Below, piece after piece: positions 23,979-64,000 of a DNA stretch of 64,000 bases; positions within the stretch are counted from its first letter, which is position 1, and the number at the start of each line of letters is the position of its first letter. Source of the DNA: Nannobrachium achirus (lineage: Eukaryota > Chordata > Actinopteri > Myctophiformes > Myctophidae); contig OY997645.1 of assembly GCA_963921795.1 (NCBI GenBank), forward strand, positions 33,369,382-33,433,381, read 5' to 3'. Below the pieces are notes generated by a model. It saw only the letters and a program-made list of their open reading frames with translations, was not told the origin of the DNA and searched no databases. A program made the translations under genes and the position numbers.

Positions 23979-24184
23979 AATAGGTATCTATTATATATTA
24001 TTATAGTATATTAGCTGCACCTGTTCAGGTTCTTTTTGCAAGAACAACACATCCTGCCTTAAATATATAAAAGAACTTCTGCAGGCTCAATTTATGTAAG
24101 GAGTACTAGAAATAAACCTGCCAATAGGGGTCACTGTTTTACTTGTTTAAAATAATAAATCTGCCTAGAGGGCAGGTTTCTGAA

Positions 24185-25800
24185 CTGTCCCCAAACCTCC
24201 TCTGAGTCTTCATTTTATAGGGTTGTAGGATTAGTGAGGACCAATTATATGAAGAACACACAAATTTAATAAATAAATGGGTGAGGTGGTCCTTTTAGTA
24301 TTGTTGACAAGGAGGCCTAACCAAACCACACTGAAGGGATGAAATATCTGATGCAAACTGGCAGCTTCTTACTCTATGCAATACATGCAGTAGGCTACAT
24401 ATTTGCCATAGCCTACATCCATCCATAATGATGTAAGAAATTCCAGGCATTTCCTGGTTAGTTGCAGGTTTGTAGTCAGAGGTTGCACTAGTAAACATAG
24501 GGACACACCGGTAAATAATCCCTCTTATGGCAGGAAAAAAAACACCTCCAGACTGAATGTAGTCTTATTGCATGTGCAAACATATGGGATGTATTTGTTT
24601 TTCTTATGTATTTATTGCTGTATGCTTGATGATTGATTTATTTGGTTTTGAAAGTAAATTCAGTTAAATTGATTTCCACTCCAGGATTCTGCACTGATGC
24701 TTTGATATATTGCATTATGAACAGTTTTTTTCCCCTTTTCCTTTTTTTTCCTTCTTTTTTTTAATACAATAGTTCTGAAAACCCCTTGTTTCTGAGCAAG
24801 TGCATAGGCCTGATTTATAGGCCAGTATGAACTCTATCCGAACCTAAATAGAAGTTCCACAATGGCAGTGCAGGGAGCTGTGGGCTTTCCCAGGATGTCG
24901 TCGAAAGTTGCCTCTGGTGATTTTACATCATTTCTCTCCGCCTTCTAACAATCCGATTTCAGAGTCTTGAGGTTGGATCTACGCCTACTAGAGTTCATTG
25001 TTAGCATGTGACAAAACACTGCAGTGATTATATAGGCCAGAGAAGGTAAAACTGCAAATGCATGCACATGCTAGGGCCAGGCCCTATTATTTGGATCCGG
25101 TCTGAAGTGGAATGCCTGTTGAGTGTTTGTAACAATTTCTTCATGTTAATTTAAACTTTAAGGGAACCTTTCTTTCTTTTCTTTTCTTTTCTTTTCCTTT
25201 CTTTTCTTTTCTTTTCTTTTCTTTTCTTTTCTAGGCTCATCATGCCAGTCTGATCAGAATCTGACGATCAATGTGATGCTGCCTCCACTACAAGTACGCA
25301 AAACTTTCCATGCTTATTCTGAACAATGAAAGACTTTTTGTCCCTACATTGCGATTTAGGTCATCAGCAATGCAATCCCTAATGCAATCCCTTTAGTGGA
25401 ATTTGAAAGGTGTCCAATCTCCAGAATCACCCCATCCCTGTTACCATGGAGAGCGGAGAAGGAACCTCCTCCATGCGTGTCACCAAAGTAAATCTCGACT
25501 TTTGGGGGGAAGAAAGTGAGCGAGGAGGTAACTTGCGGTCACTTGTCTCCTCAGAGTGCACTGCCATGTGCCCCGCACATTAACCCTGCATTAACCACCC
25601 TGCAGCCGCATTCATGGTTTCTTGCAGTGGAGAAAAATGGCAATAGCCTATTTCCGAATCCAACCAACAACTAAAGTGTCTGTTCTACAGAGTCGTGTAG
25701 CTTAAGCAGATAGGATAGCGGATAGAAACAGATAGCTATAAACGCTATAACCATCTTTTAAAATGTGTTGAAGGGATAAGGATAATAAAAACTCCTCCCC
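24185..25800. other. Upstream of proca1, no gene seen
   Basis: No coding exon is recognisable. It contains T-rich runs near 24725-24770 and the TTTCT microsatellite. The last part (25800-25930) is the likely proca1 promoter and 5' UTR. Confidence 0.4.
25169..25232. repeat. (TTTTC)n microsatellite
   Basis: About twelve TTTTC-type units with one CC interruption. Confidence 0.9.
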
Positions 25801-25930
25801 ACACTGTCATTTATATCGTATTAATAGGCTAATCTTACCACTTGAGCGCCGCTTTAAAAGTGGGAGGTTGCTTGCCCGGAGGAGAGGAGCTGTCTCCATC
25901 ACGCGTGGTGCTGAAGTGCCACTTGCAGCA

Positions 25931-28900
25931 ATGTGGTCTGTCCTTTTGGTCTTTCTGTCTTATTTGGACAGAAACCTGGTCAGGGGCAATCCCTTTGACG
26001 CAGAGCAAGCGAGCAAAGAAATGTTTTCCATGATAAACAGCACTTTATGTGCAAAAGTCTCCATCATAGAGGAGAACTACCTTTACCAACTCTCCGATGG
26101 AATTGAAGAGATACGTTCTCTTGTCAAACCCGCAGGAGAACTTTTGGAGTGCTCTGTAGTTGCAAACCAGATGCAGGTCAAGTCGTTTATGCATGCATGC
26201 AGACTTGGACTAAAGAAACAGAAAACGAATCTAGATTTGGAGACACATTTTGCGCACATGGAAGACGCCAAGCTCAGATGTCAGGAGTTTCACAGGGGAT
26301 CTGAGCGCACTGAGAGAATGGACACCCCTGTCTCCGTGGACAAGACTTTAAAAAGATCCAAGCGAGGTTTTACGTACCCTGGGACGCTTTGGTGTGGAGC
26401 TGGCAATATGGCTGATCATTATGGCCATTTAGGTAGGTTGTTGGTCTTTTTGTGAATTTGTGGATAATTATGAGACGTTATAAAATGCCTTTTGACAAAT
26501 TAACCACAGTGCGTCGGAATGATGCATACATCTAACGAGGTTACTAATTGTTATTATCCATACACAGGAGAATTTGCAGAGACCGACAGCTGTTGTCGTG
26601 TCCATGACCACTGCCCTCATGTCGTCCATGCCTTCTCTTCTAAATATGGATACACTAATTTCAAGTGGCATTCCATTTCTCACTGTGATTGTGATAATGC
26701 GTGAGTAAATAGCCAATTTTGGAGATCCGTCATTCATTTGCATTTTCAAATAAATTTTCAAGTAAAATAAATAGATTGACACTTTGGCTTGACATACCAT
26801 ATTGGGTTCTATTGAACTAGTTACCTGTGTACCCTCAAATTACTATATCTAAGCAAAGAAGTACCAAGCTTAATACTAGCCTATACCCCATAAGGACTAC
26901 ATTTAGGCTTTTTCTGAATGTTGGAGGAAAAGGTGACAGACAACATTATCATATTATTCTATGTTCTGGTTATTTATTTAGAGCCTGTTGGTGAATAACA
27001 TTACTGAGATTCACACAAGAAACGTTATCACATACATGTAGTAATGTAAAAGTATGATTACAATTGAGATTGTTACTGTTGGGGACTTAATAGTGGTACT
27101 TCCATTCATTATTTTGCATAATGCATAATCTTTTTTTTTTTTCTTCTTTTTTTTGGCAAGAATTTAAAAGCAGTCCAACATGAAAAATGTAACGAGTTAT
27201 TCTCTCTGTCATTGAATGCAGGTTGAAGGCGTGTTTACGGACAGTCAATGACACAGCCTCCAGGGTGGTTGGTCAGGCGTTCTTCAATGTCATAGAGGCT
27301 CCATGCTTTGAGTTTGCTTATGAAGATCAGTGTGTGGAGCGCCACTGGTACGGGGTGTAAGTATTAAACATTCTTGAACTAAGTGGCTTTGCAGCATAGC
27401 TGAACTGCATTACATTCTACAAGTTCCATACATTGACCACCCCTCCTCCCAATCTCCCTTCTCTTTTGCAGATGCAAAAAGTACGAGAAGCTGCCAGTCG
27501 TTGTGCTTAGAGAGTCTGTCCCGTACGACTTTGGCGGCATCCCTGTGATTGACGTCCTGACCGTGGCGCCGTCGAAACCAAATAGTTTGGACGAAAGCAC
27601 AGGGCATGAGAGCCCCGAGGGTGTGACACAGCCAACGGTGGCCAGCTCCCAGGCCGGAGGCCCAGAGGAGCCCTCGCTCACTAATGTGGTGACAGCTGCC
27701 GAGGACTTCATCAAGGTGCTCGCTACCGTCTCCACCTCTCAGAGCTCGGCTGCCGACACCACCAAAGGCGAGACGCAAACGTCCGAGAAGAAAAAGAGGA
27801 AGAATGAGGGGAAGAGGAAGAAAAAGCCCAGAGGTCGTAAAGGAAGGGGGAAATTTAGAAAGAGAAAGCAGAAAGTAGACTCAGATACAAAAGTACAGGA
27901 AGGAGTCGCACCCAGTCCCGCTGGTAACAAAGCAGAGGATGTCATTGACAAGAGTAACTTCATTCATGATGAAGCCAAAAATGACCTGATGGGTAGAAAG
28001 ATGGACAGTTTCACTGATAGTGCATTCGATCAGGGTGGGAAACATGAACCCTCTAATGATGTCATGAAGGATGAGCCAATAAAGGAGACCACTGACACTT
28101 CTGTCATCTCACCTACTATCTTGAAGGTGCCAATAGTGCAAAGAAATAGAGTAGTAACAGAGAGTAAAGAAGTAGCATTTGTATCCTCAACTGCCAGCAG
28201 AGCTACTCTGACCATGCCTAAAACTAAATCCCAAAGGTCAAAAAAGAGTGAGGCCAAGAGAAGAAATAACAACACTACTCCAGAGATTGTACTGAATGTT
28301 TCTCGGAAAGAGAAATCCCACTCCCATACAACAGGAGACTTAAGTTACGCCTCTGTTCCTATAGCTATTACCATATCTCCAACAGTCCAGCATGAGCAGC
28401 AGTTAAAAAGCCACATTGACGAGGGACCTGTTGTGGCCGTTGCCAGTGCCCCCATTGTCATCCTTAAAACCCAAAGGAGCGGGTCAAAGGAGTCAGCTGA
28501 AGGGGAGGGGAGCAAAATCAGGAGCAGAATCAGCAACACTGGTCCTATTGTGGAGCTCACACTCAGAAATTCCATTGTGGAGGATCAGAAAGCGATCACT
28601 GCCACTGGTGCTCCAACTACCCTTTCTATTCCTCAAGCCATAGAGAAGCAGGTTTCACAGGGACCATCAGACGTTTATGGAACAAGAACATCAGTTCGCA
28701 CATCAGATATGTCCTCTTCCTTCAGTGTTTTTAAAACCAAAAGGTCAAAAGACAGAGGGCAAAGGAAGAGAAGGGGCAAGATAGTACTACCTCTTTCATA
28801 TGAAAGCCCAACCTCCCAGAATACCTCGGAGGATTTAGCTCCTGTTCTCGCTACCCCCGTGAACACTGATTTGCTGAGTAGCCCTACAACAACTACAGGG

Positions 28901-29314
28901 ATTAGTAAACCTACTGAGTGGCCTGTGTTAGAAGTACTGACTCCCTATACTGATAAGTGGCTTTTCAGTGCTGTTACTGACAGCCCTGATGTTACCCATA
29001 AAAGACATGGGACAAAAGGTAGAAAGGTAAGAAAACCAATAAAAAACGTCATGCCCAGAGATCACGTTGGTATCCATAACAATGAACCTGCACATGAAAC
29101 AATGACTTTAGCGATACCCCAAACCGCAGAAATCTTATCCAAAGTTGATGAGGTGGAAGAGCTGGCTTCTCAGAATTCTGAAAACACCAAGCAGTACATG
29201 TCCACCCCAATAACTACATTAATGAGTCCAATGCAGCTGTCTATACAGAGAGCAAAAGAGCAATTTAGTAGGAAAAGACGAAGGAAAACAGAACTCTCTC
29301 TGAGGCAACATTAA
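25931..29314 (+). CDS. proca1: PROCA1 / group III phospholipase A2-like protein (4 exons)
   Basis: Exons 25931-26432, 26568-26700, 27222-27356 and 27472-29314 join in phase to 870 residues. The ATG at 25931 begins a hydrophobic signal-like stretch (WSVLLVFLSYL). A furin-type site RSKR precedes Gly146, directly before the PLA2 core. The core has the Ca-binding loop WCGAGN (154-159) and catalytic CCRVHDHC with His180-Asp181, then HCDCD and a third exon reading VIEAPCFEF. By group III PLA2 chemistry it would hydrolyse sn-2 phospholipid esters. The last exon encodes about 600 residues of low-complexity Ser/Thr/Lys-rich tail with dense basic clusters (KKKRKNEGKRKKKPRGRKGR). Its position beside rab34 and supt6h and the Lys-rich tail fit PROCA1. 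Human PROCA1 is shorter and has lost the catalytic His-Asp pair. An alternative label is pla2g3-like. Confidence 0.83.
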
Positions 29315-29525
29315 CACTTTGATACAAGCATAGCATGATAGGGTAATATTAAGTGCTCTAAACTGTATGTTCATCCTCTAACTCTTGATTATCACTTGCT
29401 TCATGGAGAATTAAATACATAAACATTTTACAGTAATCTTTTCTTAAACCATATAAAACAGCATTGACAATAATCATGTCATTTGATTGTGAAATGCCAA
29501 ATCATGTTTTGTAACTTTTATGCAC

Positions 29526-29531
29526 AATAAA
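29526..29531 (+). promoter_or_regulatory. proca1 polyadenylation signal
   Basis: AATAAA 212 bases after the proca1 stop codon, in an AT-rich 3' UTR. Confidence 0.6.
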
Positions 29532-30717
29532 GAAAAATATGAATGAGTTTTTAGTATATGAAATGTATGACTGCAAAAATAATTTCAAACATTAGACTCC
29601 TTCTCATTATTATTAAGAAAAGACATGTATACATTTAATGTCAATTTACATACTCCTGCCATAATCATTATTTTAATGTTATATCTAGGAGGTACAGAGT
29701 ACTGCATTTAAAAACAGATACACAGCATTTTCAAATGTTATTTTACTAATTATATTGTAGGCATAATCCTAACAAGAAATATTTAATCATAATTGGGACA
29801 TCTGTACTTTGTAAATACAAAGGATATTTATTCATCAGCTTAACCTAACCTGCTTAGCTTGACATTGTTCAAGTCTTTCCATATACTGTATGCACTGAAT
29901 CCGTGCCAAGAAAACCTAGCTAGCATTCCAGGAGACTAGGGCCTAGCTTGTACCCCGCAATGCGATTTAAGGCAGTGTGGAAGGGGGTCACATTCTCAGG
30001 AAAGGATTTGTGTGATGACTCTGCACATTATTCTCACCCCTTTAAATGAGGGTTGTAACATCCAGTGCAGAGGCCGAAATCCCAAGTCAGCTGATTCTCA
30101 CATGCTCGCACCAAGACCATTTTGTCTGGATGAGTTTGACAGAATATGGATGCCCAAATATTAAAACTGCTCTAGGGTGGGTTGAGTGTGAGGGGAGATT
30201 TGTGCATACCGGTATATACCAGAAGATTATCCCTGTAAGTATTTCAGTAGTACTGTAAACAGTGAGAATGATCTGAACGCAAGGGGGGACACTACTGTAA
30301 GTTACACAACCTACTGTAAGTTACACAAGTGGTTCAATCCATTTTGCTGGTGGGAATTGAAATGTTGAAGAAATGTTTAATTCCAGCATAGATGTGTGTC
30401 TATAAACCCATATCTACCCAGAACTTACCATCCTCATGAAATAACGGATCAAGGTTTTGACAGTCAAATTTAGCTGATCATAGAATAGGTTACCTAATGT
30501 TAACACCTGTGACATTAATCAATAAAAGACGAATACACAAATCACTCCTGGTCTGGTTTAAAGTTTACAAACACCAGAGAACACGTCTTAGCACCTGAAG
30601 AGTGTCTCAGTATATTTAGTCATTTCAAACACAATGTAAAATCTATCAACAGTCTATGAGTGAATATAAGTACAATCTGTCAACAGTTAAACCTTAAGTT
30701 AAGCAATATAGCCTACA
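29532..30717. other. Intergenic, no gene seen
   Basis: AT-rich. A small direct repeat of ctactgtaagttacacaa occurs twice near 30290-30330. There are no exon-like signals. Confidence 0.4.
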
Positions 30718-30725
30718 TCCTAGAG

Positions 30726-30960
30726 CAGTGGTTCCCAAACCTTTTAGCCCGTGACCCAAAAGAGAGATTAGACGTTTGCCGGGGACCCAAACTAGTGAAA
30801 ACAGCAGATCTACATGCTCAAGCTTGTAGATCTGCTATTTTCACTGCTTCTTTAAACATTTGTTTTCTAATTCATGGAATTTCTTCGATTTTTCTTTTAT
30901 TTCTTTGTGAAATTACCAAAAGAAAAAATCTGTCTGGGACTACCACAAGCTCTAGGAAGG
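30726..30960. mobile_element. Truncated hAT-type MITE with hairpin
   Basis: The left end cagtggttcccaaacc is the hAT-type terminus seen in other copies, but no matching right end or target duplication was found. It contains the compact hairpin actagtgaaaacagcagatc ... gatctgctattttcac at 30791-30847. Confidence 0.6.
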
Positions 30961-31208
30961 TCACACAAGTGCACACAGTTTTCATTCATAAAATCGCAAT
31001 GACACTAAAAGATGTTCTTTTCTCAAAGTCGTTTTATTTAGTTTGTATTACTTGACACACAGAATGCATTCTAAAAGACAAATATGGAAAGTGTTGTGGA
31101 CATATGCAGTTTGAGGGTAGATTGACAGTAACAACTATGTATGAATTAATAACCCCCTATCTAACATGTACAGTAGTGTTTTTTCAGGAGCTTGTTTATA
31201 ATCCAGTC

Positions 31209-31577
31209 AACAATACCGAATTGGTTTAAATGCAGGTGCTTCCTCTTTTTTCCAATGAGTTAAAATCAGCTTCTTTGCTGTAATCAGAATGCATGTCCAT
31301 TGGATAATTCATTCTGATTCTCTATTATGCGTTTCGTCACTGAGCAGTAGGGGTGGGAGGGTATGAAGGGGTTGTTTTGATGACATATTGTATTTTATTT
31401 CTTGTTGTTTTCAGCTCTTTCCTTTTCTTTCTTTATTATATATGCTAAAACAGAAAATTGTTAATCTTATAACTGATACATCCTGTTGTTGATAATCTGT
31501 TGGCAATAAAACCTATTTGACAAAAAAAACATTCACAAAAAAAAAAAAAAAAAAAAAAAAAACAATACCGAATTGGT
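31209..31577 (+). mobile_element. Recent 5'-truncated retroposed insertion with poly(A)
   Basis: A perfect 17-bp direct repeat, aacaataccgaattggt, occurs at 31209-31225 and 31561-31577. The 335-base insert between them ends with an AATAAA-type signal (gcaataaaacc, about 31503) and a run of A up to 31562. This is the signature of target-primed reverse transcription. The insert has no ORF, so it is either a 5'-truncated LINE 3' end or a retroposed transcript. Confidence 0.85.
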
Positions 31578-32888
31578 CCTCGAGGCTTATAAAAAGGCTA
31601 AAAGCTTGCCTTTTTAACCCTTATTAAAGGCAATGTTCATTTAAATTCAAATGTCTAATTCATTCATTGTTTTTATTGCATGCATTTGATGATCATAAGA
31701 TTAAAGTCTGATTCTAACAAAACATGCCGTTACTATAATGGACCTTGTATTTTATGCAGAATACAAGCACATCTGGTTGAAAATTACAGGTACTGCAACA
31801 AGCATTACATCAACAAGTAGTGGGATATGATGCTCATGTATACATTTTCAGTATAAGGCCATGTGCAATAACAGGTGGATAAAAGGATGACATTTGTACA
31901 TTAAGAATATGTTTGAATAGGTAACGTATTTGTATGTCAGTAGAGTATGGGAGGACCTTTTTGTCATTTTGGCTTGTTTAAAACAAAGTGCATTAACTTC
32001 TTTCTACGAAAGGAACATCAACAAAGGTCTACCGGTATTTTATTTTAGATAATTTGAGACAGCTTATATAAACGTAATTTAATAAAGCTTATTCAGATGA
32101 AATAGGCCTGTGCACTGCATTCATCTTTAGATTAAATTTCTGATAAATATCATAACAGTAGTGAAATAATATGTTAAACGCTACATTGCTGATGTTTTAG
32201 GGAAACCGTTACAGTAGTTCACCACACTCCGCAGCACAACCAACACTGTGAAAACCATTGTTTCTGAACAATTCACCTCCCAATTATGCTGTAAGAGCAA
32301 AAGTGGCCACCCTGTATGGTCAAATTTGCATTGGTTAATATCAAGAGCACAGCTCTGACTTCCAGTGTTATCATTTGCTACCACTGCAATTGAAAACGTG
32401 ACCTACTGTACATTCACAGCAATTTCATCCGGAGATGCTGTTGCATTAGACATACAACAGTTAGACCTTTGTCCTCAACATTGTTTAATGTGTTTACTGT
32501 ATTTTTCAATATGCCTCCTTTTATACTGTACAAATAAATATTGACAGAAAAAGTTAGATGAAAGAAAACCATCTTTTCATGTCATTTTTCAAACCCTGCA
32601 ACTGGGGGTAAAGTGAGTGCCCAATGATAGTTTGATAAAGTTTCATGGTGGTGTCAAATCTATCAGCACTAAAAAGAAATCTGACACAATCTCACATACC
32701 TAGACTGTATGTTGGTAAACAGAACGTTATTTCTCTTTCTAACATCTGACGGAGCCATGTCACTTCAGAGTGGCCCAACAATTGGTTAAACTAAGGATTT
32801 TACTGTGTATCCATTTAACCACTCACCAAAATATATAGTTTGACATTTTACGGACCCCATTTGGTTCTATTTGGCTTACTGTGTAACT
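31578..32888. other. 3' flank of supt6h, probable 3' UTR
   Basis: AT-rich with no ORF of note. TTTATT occurrences (about 32038 and 31671) would read AATAAA on the supt6h strand. The exact transcript end cannot be fixed. Confidence 0.4.
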
Positions 32889-63947
<31,059 letters not shown>

Positions 63948-64000
63948 CTGTAAGACAAACAAATGCGGTGTACTGTAAAAATGTCGGATGCTGGTTTTGT

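Larger units (their letters stand above)
21866..24184 (-). mobile_element. Decayed BEL/Pao-like LTR retroelement
   Basis: Two direct repeats, about 21868-22013 and 23737-24184, bound an internal region with gag-like coding remains on the minus strand. Both repeats share gccttgattagtat, attagctgcacctg, cctgccaataggggtcac and an AAATAATAAATCTGCC...GGGCAG end. In minus orientation the left copy starts tgttctgcc, as an LTR should. The right copy is longer and is split by a SINE. The polymerase region is absent. LTR status is inferred from the repeat layout and the gag remains. Confidence 0.55.

Noticed and set aside
27379..28866. Several minus-strand and alternate-frame ORFs over the proca1 last exon
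   Set aside because: They are shadows of the long proca1 exon, whose frame is fixed by splicing and conserved motifs.
31530..31562. Poly(A) run as the end of a local gene
   Set aside because: The run is followed at once by a copy of the 17-bp target duplication, so it is the tail of a retroposed insert.

Overview
This window is nuclear DNA from a teleost fish. It has vertebrate genes split by GT-AG introns, long CA/GT microsatellites, tRNA-derived SINEs and many short hAT-type MITEs. The gene order matches the vertebrate block SUPT6H-PROCA1-RAB34-TLCD1 (human 17q11.2). I see no rRNA genes, functional tRNA genes, CRISPR arrays or bacterial-type operons.

Layout. Bases 1-1832 are upstream sequence with a hAT MITE. 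tlcd1 (+, 4 coding exons, 1833-6491) encodes a TLC-domain membrane protein. rab34 (+, 10 coding exons, 11306-14716) encodes a complete 259-residue GTPase. An APRT-like phosphoribosyltransferase gene (-, 5 exons, 16404-18854) follows. Then come a small uncharacterised ORF (21490-21765, -) and a decayed BEL/Pao-type LTR retroelement (about 21866-24184) split by a SINE. proca1 (+, 4 exons, 25931-29314) encodes a group III PLA2-like precursor with a long basic tail. The last 22 coding exons of supt6h (-, 32889-63947) fill the rest; its 5' part lies beyond the right edge. Each complete reading frame was checked by exon phase: the exon lengths sum to whole codons and match the expected protein order.

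The most unusual object is 17.65 kb of repeat DNA (37558-55212) inside one supt6h intron, between the exons that encode the two halves of the tandem SH2 region. It is built from nested or tandem copies of one element family, marked by attaaagctgcaagcagc at each module start. The modules carry variable cores: a 140-bp array, an 8/9-bp satellite, an A-rich 14-bp array, or a gctaat array. Three modules (43751-48851) are followed directly by their near-perfect reverse complement (48852-53940), a palindrome of about 10.2 kb whose outer ends fall exactly on module boundaries. Transcribed as part of supt6h, it would give a very long RNA hairpin. The many long ORFs in this region are artefacts of a stop-free satellite.

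A second cross-window pattern is a small palindrome (core AGCAGATCTACAAGCT) found six times, mostly nested inside different hAT MITEs with intact 8-bp target duplications.

The genes are not a pathway. They are neighbours kept by ancestral synteny: a membrane-lipid TLC protein, a cilia/Golgi-linked Rab, a purine salvage-like enzyme, a PLA2-like secreted or nuclear protein, and a transcription elongation histone chaperone.
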